Assembly (NCBI GenBank): GCA_001650955.1
Contig: LXYP01000020.1
Coordinates: 1-64,000, forward strand
Source of the DNA: Sphingomonadales bacterium EhC05
GTDB taxonomy: Bacteria; Pseudomonadota; Alphaproteobacteria; Sphingomonadales; Sphingomonadaceae
DNA length: 64,000 nt
Reading direction: 5' to 3'
A program made the position numbers and the translations under genes. Shown piece after piece: positions 1 through 9,321 of this stretch; the stretch's first letter is position 1, and the number at the start of each line of letters is the position of its first letter. The notes below the pieces were generated by a model, which was not told where the DNA came from, did no database searches, and was given only the letters and a program-made list of their open reading frames with translations.

Positions 1-43
1 CATAACCTGAAGGTCGTAGGTTCAAATCCTACTCCCGCAACCA
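1..43 (+). tRNA. tRNA-fMet (CAT), 3' part, cut by window start
   Basis: The window begins at the CAT anticodon. There follow the 3' anticodon stem CCTGA, variable bases AGGTC, T arm GTAGG-TTCAAAT-CCTAC, acceptor strand TCCCGCA, discriminator A and an encoded CCA. This layout matches bacterial initiator tRNA (E. coli tRNA-fMet has CCCGA, AGGTC and a CCCCGCA acceptor strand at the same places). The 5' half lies before base 1, so the mispaired first acceptor base typical of initiators cannot be checked. It doubles as attL of the island. Confidence 0.85.
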
Positions 44-72
44 ACAAACTAAACAATATCAAAGCTTTACAA

Positions 73-100
73 GCCTCGCTGTTACCAGTGAGGCTTTTTT
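73..100 (+). terminator. Rho-independent terminator after tRNA-fMet (island side)
   Basis: GCCTCGCTG, loop TTAC and CAGTGAGGC form a 9-bp stem with one G-T pair, followed by six T. It lies 29 bases after the tRNA CCA, so it can end the tRNA transcript after the island displaced the original downstream sequence. Confidence 0.85.
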
Positions 101-504
101 GCGTTCCGACTGTAAACACATAGTCAGCAAGATAGAGAGCAAAGCTGCGTATTGGGGCGGAACCCCATGGGCTTGAAGACTTCTAACTGGGAGCATCGAC
201 GCTAATTTTTGACGTAGTGTTTCTGCCAGATCGGAGCAATACCATCCGATATTGACAGACCTTCAGGTTTTGGGTGTCATGGCTAACACAATTGCCCACA
301 TTTTTTTTGTTTCGGTGTCTCCCGCGCGATCGTTAATGTTCGCTTTGGATACAAAAAGAGATTCGACTAACACCAATCGCATGTCTGTTCGTTAAACGCC
401 TTTTTCCTGTGTTCAAAAAGGGATGCTCGGGCTCATATGACGGATCGACCAGTAGCATTCACCCCAATGGAAAATAGGAACGAGTTACTAAGCGTTTCTT
501 GCAG
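101..504. other. Gene-free stretch at left island end
   Basis: No convincing coding region was found on either strand. The stretch contains the arm-type repeat at 110-132 and otherwise unremarkable A+T-rich sequence. The MFS gene ends at 505 from the right. Confidence 0.6.
110..132 (+). repeat. Candidate integrase arm-type site, left end
   Basis: This 23-base segment matches 30335-30357 at 19 of 23 positions in the same orientation (shared pattern GTAA-CA-ATAGT-AGCAAGA). In a circular form of the island the two would flank the att core on opposite sides, as arm-type or excisionase sites do. The role is inferred. Confidence 0.45.
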
Positions 505-1740
505 TTATGATATCGTCCGGATCCTGCTCGCCGCGAATGCAGCGACGATAGCGAGAGTGGCGGCGATTTGCATTAGCCGGACCACAGCGTCGGCCTCTAA
601 GGATACGCCGCTTAACAGCAGTGCTGTCGCCGGTGCGATGATCGCGGGAATCGTATTAGTCAGATTCATGATGCCCAGTTTGCGAGCCCTTGCTCGATCA
701 CCTGATAGCAGCTGGGCCACAAGCGCAGCATCGGTGGTCAGGAATATGGTAAGGCCGCAGACGAAGATCAAATAGCCGACAAAAACCACCGGCCAGAATG
801 GATAAAGGGACATAGTCAATACGGCGGCGGCAATCACGAGCGATGAGATGATCAGGAATGGACGGCGAAAGCCGGTGCGGTCTGAGATTGTGCCAGCAGC
901 AATTCCAACGAGGATTGTCACCGGTGTTGCAAACAGGGAGAGCTTTCCCATACCCTGATCGACCCGTTCACCCGGAAAAAGGTTGGTGTAATCCAACACG
1001 TCCTGGAGGAAATAGAGCAAGTAACCGAACATCACAGCTCCGGAAAACTGGACCATCAGCCGAGCACTCCACGCCCATATAAAATCATTTCGCACGATAG
1101 GATTAAAGAGTTGGGTCGGCTTGTCTGCGGTTTCCGGGACAATCGGTTCCGCGGGTTTCCGAATCAACCAAGTGAGTGGTAAAATTGTGAAGGTGAAGGC
1201 CGCCGCAATGAGTGCAAGCCGCAAGCCTTCGTTCGCCAAGGCGGGGATCGCTAAAAATGCTATCGAAAGCGTTGCGATCGGTATTCCGAGGTTAAGAAAA
1301 GCTGCCGTACGACCCTTTAACGCATTGGGAACGCGGTCTGCCAAAAGTGCTCCCAATGGAGAAAAGAGGAAGTTGAAGCTGAACTGGAAAAAGAGAATTG
1401 AGATGATAAGACTTACCGGATCATCTGCGTGCCAGAATATTATGTAGGACAGGATAACGAATAGGAGGCTAAGAGCGATTTGTCCCGACCGGCTTTGTGA
1501 TTTTTCAAAAATCCGGTCGGTTAGTGCCCCTGCCAATACGTGGGAAATACTAGCCATGACCGACCCTGCGAGCAAGGTGATGCTAAGCAACCACAGCTTG
1601 TTTTCGGGATCGATGAGCTCTGCCTTGAGCGGTAATACTAATGACAGTAGCGGCACAAAGGCCAGATGTGCGCCAATATTGGCAGAAGTGTAAAGCGCTA
1701 GAAATCGCTTCATACCGATTGGTTGCGGAGCTACGCTCAT
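505..1740 (-). CDS. MFS sugar transporter of the glucan locus
   Basis: This 411-residue inner-membrane protein has about twelve hydrophobic segments and two copies of a loop motif of the MFS type (GALTDRIFEKSQSRSG near residues 71-86, GTISDRTGFRRPF in the second half). This layout fits major facilitator or glycoside-pentoside-hexuronide type carriers that take sugars across the inner membrane. Its ATG overlaps the stop of the upstream lacI-type gene by four bases (ATGA), so the two are probably translationally coupled. Given GH16 and GH3 enzymes nearby, glucose or short gluco-oligosaccharides are the likely substrates. Substrate is inferred only from context, and a sodium symporter at 14563 may share the job. 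Confidence 0.8.
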   Translation of the reverse strand: MSVAPQPIGMKRFLALYTSANIGAHLAFVPLLSLVLPLKAELIDPENKLWLLSITLLAGSVMASISHVLAGALTDRIFEKSQSRSGQIALSLLFVILSYIIFWHADDPVSLIISILFFQFSFNFLFSPLGALLADRVPNALKGRTAAFLNLGIPIATLSIAFLAIPALANEGLRLALIAAAFTFTILPLTWLIRKPAEPIVPETADKPTQLFNPIVRNDFIWAWSARLMVQFSGAVMFGYLLYFLQDVLDYTNLFPGERVDQGMGKLSLFATPVTILVGIAAGTISDRTGFRRPFLIISSLVIAAAVLTMSLYPFWPVVFVGYLIFVCGLTIFLTTDAALVAQLLSGDRARARKLGIMNLTNTIPAIIAPATALLLSGVSLEADAVVRLMQIAATLAIVAAFAASRIRTIS

Positions 1741-2795
1741 CCGTTGAAGTGACCAGTTGTTTCCCTGATAATGAGTTGAAATTCCACTACGTGATCAGTG
1801 ACAGCGGGCAGGTTACCTTTTGCGGCTATAAGTTCATGTGCAGCGCGTTCGGACATCGCTGCAGTAGGTTGCCTGATGGCGGTAAGTGGCGGGACGCTGA
1901 ATCGCGCTCCCGGTGTATCTTCAAAGCTGATCACCGACAATTGGACGGGTACCTCGATATTTTTACCATTGGCAACATGGAGAACGGCAAAGGCCATTTC
2001 ATCGTTACTGGCGATGATTGCACTTGGCGGGTTGGAGGTATCCAAAAGCGATCTAGCGCCTGTCATTCCGGAATCGAAACTGAAGTCACCGGGTTGCTCC
2101 CATGCCGCATCGATCGAGAGGTCAGCTTTGGCCATCGCCTCGCGATATCCCTCCAGCCTGAGTTTGGAGGCAAGATATTCCGGACTTCCCGAAATGAACG
2201 CGATCTTTTCATGACCTAAGGCGATCAGATGATCTGTTGCAGTCACTGCCGCTGCTTTGTCGTCCATCATCACGTTGATACCATCATCATGCCGTGACGA
2301 TCCAATCCGCGCAAAAGGTGTCCCATTTTTTGTTAGAAGATTGGCAAGTTCCTGATTTTCATTGTGGGGCGGGGTAAGGATGACGCCGTCGGGCCTTAGC
2401 GAAGAAAGCGCCCGCTCCAACTGCTTTGTCGCCATCGAGGATTCTGTATCAACCAACTCAAAGAGCATGCGATAGTCATGTTCCTCACATTCCATCATCG
2501 CCCCATAGAGCATCTGATCAACCCAGTCGTTTCCACGTCCTACCTTCCAATTGTCCAGCGTTCTTGCCCGATCATTAATTGCGATGATGAGATATGAGCG
2601 ATTTCCGCCCATTCGCCGTGCGGCTAGATTGGGGGCATATCCAAGTTCTTCGATCGCAGCCTCAATGCGCTGACGTACTTCCGCTTTGACATTGGGAGCG
2701 TTGTTTATCACTCGGGACACTGTCTGATAGGAAACACCGCAGACAGCTGCAACGTCCTTCAGTGTCGGTGATTTTTTTTTCTCAATGCCAGCCAA
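1737..2795 (-). CDS. LacI-family transcriptional regulator
   Basis: An N-terminal LacI helix-turn-helix (TLKDVAAVCGVSYQTVSRV, hinge helix NLAARRMG) is followed by a periplasmic-binding-protein-like sensor domain with the usual motifs (RPDGVILTPP, ALGHEKIAFISG, PSAIIASNDEMA, VPVQLSVISFED). The length of about 352 residues is normal. The frame stays open to an ATG at 2861, but that would add an atypical hydrophobic leader. A TTG at 2795 with GGGAG six bases upstream puts the HTH at the usual distance from the start, so I prefer it. The gene is divergent from the TonB receptor. The shared intergenic region and the GH3 promoter both carry a perfect palindrome of the LacI-operator type, so this protein probably controls the glucan locus. 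The effector is unknown, probably a glucose-containing sugar. Confidence 0.9.
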   Translation of the reverse strand: MAGIEKKKSPTLKDVAAVCGVSYQTVSRVINNAPNVKAEVRQRIEAAIEELGYAPNLAARRMGGNRSYLIIAINDRARTLDNWKVGRGNDWVDQMLYGAMMECEEHDYRMLFELVDTESSMATKQLERALSSLRPDGVILTPPHNENQELANLLTKNGTPFARIGSSRHDDGINVMMDDKAAAVTATDHLIALGHEKIAFISGSPEYLASKLRLEGYREAMAKADLSIDAAWEQPGDFSFDSGMTGARSLLDTSNPPSAIIASNDEMAFAVLHVANGKNIEVPVQLSVISFEDTPGARFSVPPLTAIRQPTAAMSERAAHELIAAKGNLPAVTDHVVEFQLIIRETTGHFNG

Positions 2796-2882
2796 CAAAC
2801 ACTCCCAAAACGTAAAAATTATGTCAAAACCGTTGATTGAACGCAATTTTTGTACCGTCATTGCATTTTTTTGGCAACAAAA

Positions 2883-2898
2883 TTGAGAACGATCACAT
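2883..2898. promoter_or_regulatory. Second, degenerate LacI-type operator
   Basis: TTGAGAACGATCACAT matches the perfect palindrome at 2906-2921 at 13 of 16 positions. The centres are 23 bases apart, about two helical turns, which would place two dimers on the same DNA face. Confidence 0.5.
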
Positions 2899-2905
2899 TT
2901 TTATG

Positions 2906-2921
2906 TTGTGAACGTTCACAA
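2906..2921. promoter_or_regulatory. LacI-type operator upstream of TonB receptor
   Basis: TTGTGAACGTTCACAA is a perfect 16-base palindrome with the central CG typical of LacI-family sites. It lies between the divergent regulator and receptor genes, and the same core recurs at 11926-11943 before GH3. Confidence 0.8.
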
Positions 2922-2980
2922 ATTCTGCTTAAACCTGTGCCAGAACGATTCGAGATCGTCGCCAATGGGAGGATTATAAC

Positions 2981-5917
2981 GTGAATTCGCAGAAGTTAAT
3001 GCTGTTGACCAGTGTAGCCGCAATCGGCTTTGTTCAGCCCGCACATGCACAGGACGCGTCAGAAACCGGCAACGATGAAGCCACTCAGGAAGGCGACAAC
3101 GTAATTGTTGTTTCGGGCATCCGCGCCAGTCTACGACAATCGATGAACATCAAGCGCGAAGGTCAGGGTGTTGTTGATGCAATTTCTGCCGAGGATATCG
3201 GTAAATTCCCTGATACCAATCTCGCCGAATCTTTGCAGCGGATCACTGGCGTTTCGATCGACCGCGAAGACGGCGAAGGGACTGAGGTTACGGTCCGTGG
3301 CTTTGGGCCGCAATTCAATTTGGTAATCTTAAACGGTCGCCAAATGCCAGCCTCTAGTCTTGATGGCACTGAAGTACCAAGTTCGCGTAGCTTTGATTTC
3401 GGCAACCTTGCATCCGAGGGTGTCGCAGGCGTAGAAGTTTACAAAACCGGTCGCGCAAACTTACCAACCGGCGGTATCGGTTCGGTTATCAATATTAAAA
3501 CCGCTCGTCCATTGGATCGTCCTGGCTTCAAAGGAAGCATCGGCGTGAAGGGTGTTTACGATAATCATTTCGAGGGCACGAAAATAACACCTGAAATTTC
3601 GGGCATCATCAGCAAGACTTTTGCCGATGATCGCATTGGCATATTGCTTTCCGGTTCCTATCAACAGCGCAAGGGCAGTGTTGCAGGTTTTGCTGCTGGC
3701 TGGCGGGAGGGCTATCTGGGTACTGAAAATAATTGGGGTTCGCTGCCTCCAGCATCAGATCCTAGAGTCACCAATCGTCCCGGGCCGACCGACATTTATC
3801 AGGTTCCGCAAAATACCGGTTATGATTTCACCACTTTTAAGCGTGAACGTATCAACGGCCAGGCTGTTATTCAGGTGGCTCCAACTGACAGTTTGACGGC
3901 AACTTTGGATTATACATTTTCGCAAAATACGATAGATTCGCAAACTAATAGCGTCGGAACTTGGTTTAACCACGGGAACGTAACGAGCAGCTGGACCGAT
4001 GGACCCGTTGCCGGACCAAATATCTATTCTGAAGAATTTGGGCCAGGTAAGGACCTTTCGTTCACTGGTGCTGTCGCAGCAAATCGTTCAATCAACAAGT
4101 CACTTGGCGGTAATTTGACATGGGAAAGTTTTGGCGGACTTCGCCTGGAGCTTGACGCCCATCACTCGACCGCTGAGAGCAAACCAACATCACCATTTGG
4201 TAGCAATATTGCTATCGGCAACGCCATTTTTGGTCCGAGCAGAGAAACGACTGATTTTACGACTACACTTCCGGTTATCTCGGTTGAGATGTTCCCTGGA
4301 TCGGAAATCGATGCGTCAAATATTCGCCCAACAGGTAACGCCTTGCGCAACGCCTATATGCGTGACAGGATCAACGAGGTGGCGCTAAAGGGTGGTTATG
4401 ACTTTGACTCTTCGTTCATCGAGAGTCTTGATTTTGGCGTAACATATACGGACAACAAGGTTCGCACGGCTTATGGCTTTCTCCAAAGCGATAGTTGGGG
4501 CGGTACTTTGACCGCTGCACAAACGCCAGATGATTTGTTCACCGCAGCTAGCGTGCCAGATCGGTTGGGCGGGATCGATGGTGCACAGGATCCGGCTATT
4601 ATTCCGACATATTTTGAAATCGACACCGCTAATTTGATCAACTTGCTGGAAGATCAAGTCGGTATATGTAGTGCGGCCTTTATTGGCACGGCCCCTGCTG
4701 GCTCATGTCTTGCCGATTTTTCGGTTGATCGCCGCCTTCGGGAAAAGACATATGCGCCATATATTCAATCAACGCACAGCTTCGATTTGGGTGAGGCGTC
4801 GGCTAATCTTCGCTTAGGCCTTCGCTATGAGAAGACCAAAATTTCATCATCGGCGCTGGTTCCAAATCCGACCCGTACGGTATTGACAGGTGCAAATGAA
4901 ATTGGGGTCATACAGGCGCCCGACGATTCCGTCTTCACTACTCTTGAAGGCGATTACAAAAACTGGCTCCCGTCGATCGATTTTGATCTTACTGTTGTCG
5001 ATGATGTCAAGCTGCGTGCATCTTACAGCCACACGATTACTCGGCCGAATTATTCTGATTTGCAGGGCGGCATAACATTGAATTCGCCTTTCCGGCCAGG
5101 TGGCGGAAGTACGGCTTCCGCTGGTAATCCCGGATTGCTGCCTTTCAAATCGAAGAATATCGATCTTTCGGCAGAATGGTATTATGATAGGGAAAGCTAC
5201 GTCTCGGTTGGCTTCTTCCATAAGAACGTAAGCAACTTTATCGCAAGCGCAACCACGCAAGTGCCGCAGTTTGGGTTGACCAATCCTGGGCAAGGTGCGG
5301 TATATAACGAAGCGGTTGCTGCCGTTGGAACCAACTTTGGTGACATCGTGAATTACGTACAAGCAAATTATCCCAACCTAATCGATCCGGTTAGTGGCGG
5401 CATATTGAGCCAAGCTGGCGATCCTGCGATTGTCTTTAACTTTACACAGCCGATCAATGGCGATCAGACTGCTAGGCTTTGGGGTTGGGAATTTGCCCTT
5501 CAGCATAGCTTCTGGGACACTGGCTTTGGTGCGATTTTGAACTATACAATCGTCAACAGCAATACTGCCTACGATAACACGCTAGATTTCAGGGCAACGC
5601 AGTTTGCTGTTGAAGGGGTTAGCGATAGTGCCAATGCCGTGCTCTATTACGACAAAAATGGTTTTCAGGCCCGTGTCGCTTACAACTGGCGTGATGGGTT
5701 CCTGGGTGGGCAGGACTCAGATCCCTATTATACAAACTCTTATGGTCAGGTTGATGTTAGCGCGAGCTACGAGTTCAAAAACGGCCTAACGGTATTTGTC
5801 GAAGGAATTAACGTCACAGAATCCGATCGCAGTGGCCATCGTCGAGCCGAGCAAGCAAAATTCTTCGCTAGCGCTGGTAATGCGCGTTACGCAGCAGGAG
5901 CACGTTTTAGCTTCTAA
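2981..5917 (+). CDS. TonB-dependent receptor for glucan oligosaccharides
   Basis: This 978-residue outer-membrane protein has a signal peptide (to about residue 23, PAHAQ), a TonB-box-like stretch (NVIVVSGIR), a plug domain (DAISAEDIGKFPDTNLAES, RITGVSIDRE, VTVRGFGP) and a C-terminal barrel ending in an aromatic residue (ARFSF). The plug motifs are those of the Xanthomonas/Caulobacter TonB receptor family (TIGR01782 type) often found in carbohydrate loci. The start is GTG with GGGAGG eight bases upstream. The promoter region holds one perfect and one degenerate LacI-type operator. It probably imports beta-glucan fragments made by the GH16 enzyme into the periplasm. The substrate assignment is inferred from the neighbours. 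Confidence 0.92.
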   Translation: MNSQKLMLLTSVAAIGFVQPAHAQDASETGNDEATQEGDNVIVVSGIRASLRQSMNIKREGQGVVDAISAEDIGKFPDTNLAESLQRITGVSIDREDGEGTEVTVRGFGPQFNLVILNGRQMPASSLDGTEVPSSRSFDFGNLASEGVAGVEVYKTGRANLPTGGIGSVINIKTARPLDRPGFKGSIGVKGVYDNHFEGTKITPEISGIISKTFADDRIGILLSGSYQQRKGSVAGFAAGWREGYLGTENNWGSLPPASDPRVTNRPGPTDIYQVPQNTGYDFTTFKRERINGQAVIQVAPTDSLTATLDYTFSQNTIDSQTNSVGTWFNHGNVTSSWTDGPVAGPNIYSEEFGPGKDLSFTGAVAANRSINKSLGGNLTWESFGGLRLELDAHHSTAESKPTSPFGSNIAIGNAIFGPSRETTDFTTTLPVISVEMFPGSEIDASNIRPTGNALRNAYMRDRINEVALKGGYDFDSSFIESLDFGVTYTDNKVRTAYGFLQSDSWGGTLTAAQTPDDLFTAASVPDRLGGIDGAQDPAIIPTYFEIDTANLINLLEDQVGICSAAFIGTAPAGSCLADFSVDRRLREKTYAPYIQSTHSFDLGEASANLRLGLRYEKTKISSSALVPNPTRTVLTGANEIGVIQAPDDSVFTTLEGDYKNWLPSIDFDLTVVDDVKLRASYSHTITRPNYSDLQGGITLNSPFRPGGGSTASAGNPGLLPFKSKNIDLSAEWYYDRESYVSVGFFHKNVSNFIASATTQVPQFGLTNPGQGAVYNEAVAAVGTNFGDIVNYVQANYPNLIDPVSGGILSQAGDPAIVFNFTQPINGDQTARLWGWEFALQHSFWDTGFGAILNYTIVNSNTAYDNTLDFRATQFAVEGVSDSANAVLYYDKNGFQARVAYNWRDGFLGGQDSDPYYTNSYGQVDVSASYEFKNGLTVFVEGINVTESDRSGHRRAEQAKFFASAGNARYAAGARFSF

Positions 5918-5965
5918 CCAGAAGAGCACCATATCTATTGAAGCCGCCCTCATTGGCGTAAAAAA

Positions 5966-6000
5966 AAGAGAGCCGCTCTGCTTTGCACTGCGGCTCTTTT
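5966..6000 (+). terminator. Terminator after TonB receptor gene
   Basis: AGAGCCGC (5969-5976) pairs with GCGGCTCT (5990-5997). It is preceded by a run of A and followed by TTTTAT, so the stem can extend into the A/T tracts. It would reduce transcription into the halogenase operon starting at 6038. Confidence 0.75.
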
Positions 6001-6037
6001 ATATTTTCAGAGGACTAAATTTCTTTATGGTTATTAA

Positions 6038-7558
6038 ATGACAGTCAGTTCGATTCAGCATGTTGTAATCGTTGGCGGGGGTACCGCTGGCTGGCTGTCT
6101 GCATGTTTGCTTGCGGCGAAGCTTCCGTCATTGTCGATTACGCTTGTCGAGGCGCCCGATATACCCACTATTGGAGTGGGTGAAGGAAGCTGGCCAACCC
6201 TGCGGGAGACACTGAGCGATATTGGAATATCCGAAGCAGAATTCCTGCTAGAATGTGATGCCTCCTTCAAACAAGGGTCGCGATTTGATGGTTGGGTCGA
6301 TGGATCGGAAGAGGACAGCTACTTGCATCCCTTCACTGCGCCACCGCCGGAGGACATGCGCGGATTTCTCTCCGCTTGGCAGGAAAAAGACGGCGACAAT
6401 TGCTTTGCAGCAGCAATGACTCCGCAAGCGCAAGTCTGCAAAAACCATCTTGCTCCGCGGCAGAAGTCGATGCCAGATTATGCCGGGGCTTTGAACTATG
6501 GCTATCACCTTGATGCCGGAAAATTTGTAACCTTATTGACGAAACACGGCATGGAACACCTCGATGTTGTCCGGGTTGCCGACCAGGTGACTGATGTTAC
6601 CATCGGATCAAACGGAGATATTGAAGCGCTGCAATTGCGCGACAACCCGGCTCTCACCGGTGACTTTTTTCTAGACTGCACGGGTCATGCCGCTGCGCTG
6701 ATTGGCAGGCTTTGCGAGAATAACTGGATTGATCGCTCCGATGTGTCCTTCAATGACCGGGCGCTGGCAGTACAATTACCGGTATCATCCAACAGCGCTA
6801 TCGCGTCACAAACAATCGGAACAGCGCATGAGGCGGGTTGGCTTTGGGATATAGCCTTACCAACCCGCCGCGGTATCGGTTGCGTCTATAGCTCGCGGTT
6901 CATGGATGATGAACGAGCAGAGCAGGTTCTGAAAGGTTATCTTGGCCAGCAGTTTCCGGATGCTAATTTGGCAGAAGTGTCACCGCGCAAGCTTTCTTTC
7001 TCAACTGGTCACCGCGAAAAATTCTGGGTTCGCAATTGTGTTTCCATTGGCCTGTCCGCCGGTTTCATTGAACCGCTGGAAGCGTCCGCGATTGTCCTGA
7101 TTGAACTTTCGCTAAAGGCATTGGCGGATAATTTTCCTGCGAGCTGTGCAACCATGGATATCCATGCCGCGCGCTTCAACGATCTGTTCCGCTACAAGTG
7201 GGATCGAATTGTCGATTTCCTGAAACTGCACTATGTTCTGAGCAATCGGATGGAGCCCTATTGGCAGGCACATCGCGCACCCGAAACTATTCCCGCGCGA
7301 TTGTCTGAGCAGTTGTCGCTTTGGCGGGAGCAACCGCCGTCAACATGGGACTTTCCTCAAATTGATGAGATATTTTCAGCGCCCAGCCAACAATATGTTC
7401 TCTATGGCATGGGCTTTCCTTTGCCAATGGCTACCCATGAAGATACTGATGAAGCGAGTGTAAGTCTCTTAGAAATAAATAAGCGTGCACGCACATTAGC
7501 CGCCGCACTGCCTAGCAATAGAGATTATCTAGCGGCAATCGCGGCAAAGGAGGCGTGA
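6038..7558 (+). CDS. Flavin-dependent halogenase-like protein 1
   Basis: This 506-residue member of the tryptophan halogenase family (PF04820 type) has an N-terminal FAD-binding GGGTAGW (residues 13-19), GVGEGSWP (46-53), a lysine in FKQGSRF (K78) at the place of the catalytic lysine, and GFIEPLEAS (342-350) holding the conserved glutamate region. The diagnostic WxWxIP has become WLWDIA (268-273), losing the proline. Characterised members oxidise chloride or bromide with reduced flavin and transfer halogen to indoles. Homologues beside TonB receptors in sphingomonads and xanthomonads form a distinct group whose natural substrate is unsettled. No flavin reductase is visible nearby. It heads a compact group with SapC-like, cupin-like and a second halogenase-like gene. 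Confidence 0.85.
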   Translation: MTVSSIQHVVIVGGGTAGWLSACLLAAKLPSLSITLVEAPDIPTIGVGEGSWPTLRETLSDIGISEAEFLLECDASFKQGSRFDGWVDGSEEDSYLHPFTAPPPEDMRGFLSAWQEKDGDNCFAAAMTPQAQVCKNHLAPRQKSMPDYAGALNYGYHLDAGKFVTLLTKHGMEHLDVVRVADQVTDVTIGSNGDIEALQLRDNPALTGDFFLDCTGHAAALIGRLCENNWIDRSDVSFNDRALAVQLPVSSNSAIASQTIGTAHEAGWLWDIALPTRRGIGCVYSSRFMDDERAEQVLKGYLGQQFPDANLAEVSPRKLSFSTGHREKFWVRNCVSIGLSAGFIEPLEASAIVLIELSLKALADNFPASCATMDIHAARFNDLFRYKWDRIVDFLKLHYVLSNRMEPYWQAHRAPETIPARLSEQLSLWREQPPSTWDFPQIDEIFSAPSQQYVLYGMGFPLPMATHEDTDEASVSLLEINKRARTLAAALPSNRDYLAAIAAKEA

Positions 7559-7586
7559 CAATGGCGCAGAGGGATAAAACCAGAAA

Positions 7587-8303
7587 ATGACCGATCACCA
7601 AATACTCAATTTCGCCGACCACCAATCGCTGCGCGTTCATACCGAGGCGGGTGCAGAATTGGGCGATGGCGAGATGGCATACCTCGCTATTCCGGCTGAA
7701 TTTCGTGTTTTGGCTTGTGAATTTCCTGTTGTCTTTCGCTACAATGCGGCAAATGAAAATTTCTCGGCGCTTGCACTATTGGGGTTTGAATCTGGAGAGA
7801 ATCTTTTTCTTCAAGACGGAAACTGGGATGCATCATGCAAACCGCTCGCAATGTCGATACAGCCTTTCCTTGTGGGTCGCCCGCAGGACGGTGAAGGGCA
7901 GGCCCAAGTACATCTGGATGTTGACCATCCTCGCGTTTCAAAAAATGGTGACGGCATGCGCGTGTTTGATGATAACGGCAGACCTACTCCCTATCTGGAG
8001 CAAATATCCGAAATGCTTGGCGCACTCGATGATGGTTATCAGGCGAGCGGTGACTTTTACGCGGCGCTCGAACGCTATGATTTGCTCGAGCCTTTTTCGA
8101 TGGATGTCACGATGGACGATGGGAAAGAAAATCGCATGGTCGGCTATCATTTGATCAATGAAGAAAAGGTCCAAGCGCTGGAGCCTGGTGCCCTAGCCGA
8201 GCTTCATACCGCAGGTTATCTTGAGCCAATTTTCATGTCTATCGCTTCGCTTGGCAATCTCAGCAAGTTGGTCCGGCGCAAGAACAAACTGATCAATGGC
8301 TGA
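7587..8303 (+). CDS. SapC-family protein
   Basis: This 238-residue cytoplasmic protein matches the SapC family (PF07277 type): an N-terminal region with IPAEFRVLACEFPVVFR, a central LAMSIQPFLVG segment and a C-terminal GYLEPIFMSIASLGNLSKLVRRKN. The name comes from a Campylobacter S-layer locus, but the biochemical role is unknown. In proteobacterial TonB/halogenase loci it is a regular partner. It starts 28 bases after halogenase 1, and its stop overlaps the cupin-like start by eight bases, so it belongs to the same operon. Confidence 0.85.
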   Translation: MTDHQILNFADHQSLRVHTEAGAELGDGEMAYLAIPAEFRVLACEFPVVFRYNAANENFSALALLGFESGENLFLQDGNWDASCKPLAMSIQPFLVGRPQDGEGQAQVHLDVDHPRVSKNGDGMRVFDDNGRPTPYLEQISEMLGALDDGYQASGDFYAALERYDLLEPFSMDVTMDDGKENRMVGYHLINEEKVQALEPGALAELHTAGYLEPIFMSIASLGNLSKLVRRKNKLING

Positions 8304-9321
8304 ACCGGCACCTCTTCTTGCTGATCTTCCCAGCGTTAAGGAAGAGTCCGTTGCTGTAGCGGATATCGATGCGCGACTGAAAAATGCGAAACATCCATTC
8401 GTGGTTCGTGGCCTTGCCGCTGACTGGCCGCTTGTTAAGGCTGGCCTTGAGAGTTCCGAAGCCGCCCGCAAATATCTGATTGAGCACCGGCGTGATCGGG
8501 CTTTCACCGTGAATATCGGAACTCCCGGAGGCGGGGATCGGCTGTTCTATGATCAGGCGATGGCGATGAATTTCCAGATGGCTGAAGGGCCACTCGAAGG
8601 AATCTTGGAAGGCATCGGAGCCAATGAAGAGAAGAGCGACACTCCGGTTATTTATCTCTCTGCAGTCGATATGGATAATTATTTTGATGGGTTAAGTGAA
8701 GCAAACAGTCTTCCTTTGGGTGATCGTAAGCCGATAGAAAGCATTTGGATCGGCACCCGGAGCCGCATCGCCGCGCATAATGACGTGCCCGATAATTTGG
8801 CCGTTTGTGCCGTTGGTCGCCGGCGGTTTACCTTGTTCCCACCCGAGCAGCTTGCAAATCTCTATGCCGGTCCTTTGGAAAATACTCCCGCCGGACGTCC
8901 TATCAGTATGGTCGATTTTCGGAATCCCGATCTTGATGCTTATCCCCGATTTCAGGAAGCGCTTTCCCATGCGCTGATGGCCGAACTGGAACCTGGCGAT
9001 GCTATCTTCATTCCATCGCTTTGGTGGCATCATGTCGAAGGATTGGCGCCTTTCAATATATTGGTCAACTATTGGTGGCGCGACACGCCGGCATTTTTGG
9101 GAAAGCCGGAAGATGCTCTCTTCCATGCCATTCTCGCCCTGCGGGACCTTCCCGATGATGACAAGGAGCGTTGGCGCGCCCTGTTTGATCATTATATTTT
9201 TGCCAATGGAGACGATGTGACCGATCACCTTCCCGAAGAAGCGCGCGGGATACTGGCCCCGTTGACTGCCGAAACTGCCGGCCAGCTCCGCGCCAAACTT
9301 TTGCGAGGGCTTTCACGATGA
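8296..9321 (+). CDS. Cupin-like (JmjC/FIH-type) putative Fe(II)/2-oxoglutarate oxygenase
   Basis: This 341-residue protein has the cupin_8/JmjC fold signature. HPFVVRGLAADWP lies near residues 33-45, a metal motif HxD in AAHNDVPDN (H161, D163), RRRFTLFPPEQ follows, and a distal histidine sits in LWWHHVEG (H245 or H246). The HxD...H triad is intact, so an iron- and 2-oxoglutarate-dependent hydroxylase is likely; relatives hydroxylate protein side chains or small molecules. The target is unknown. The start overlaps the sapC-like stop by eight bases and the end overlaps halogenase 2 by four (ATGA), which indicates tight co-expression. Confidence 0.82.
   Translation: MAEPAPLLADLPSVKEESVAVADIDARLKNAKHPFVVRGLAADWPLVKAGLESSEAARKYLIEHRRDRAFTVNIGTPGGGDRLFYDQAMAMNFQMAEGPLEGILEGIGANEEKSDTPVIYLSAVDMDNYFDGLSEANSLPLGDRKPIESIWIGTRSRIAAHNDVPDNLAVCAVGRRRFTLFPPEQLANLYAGPLENTPAGRPISMVDFRNPDLDAYPRFQEALSHALMAELEPGDAIFIPSLWWHHVEGLAPFNILVNYWWRDTPAFLGKPEDALFHAILALRDLPDDDKERWRALFDHYIFANGDDVTDHLPEEARGILAPLTAETAGQLRAKLLRGLSR

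Noticed and set aside
1641-2219. Plus-strand frame of 192 residues across the MFS/LacI junction
   Set aside because: It is antisense to two well-supported genes and resembles no protein family.
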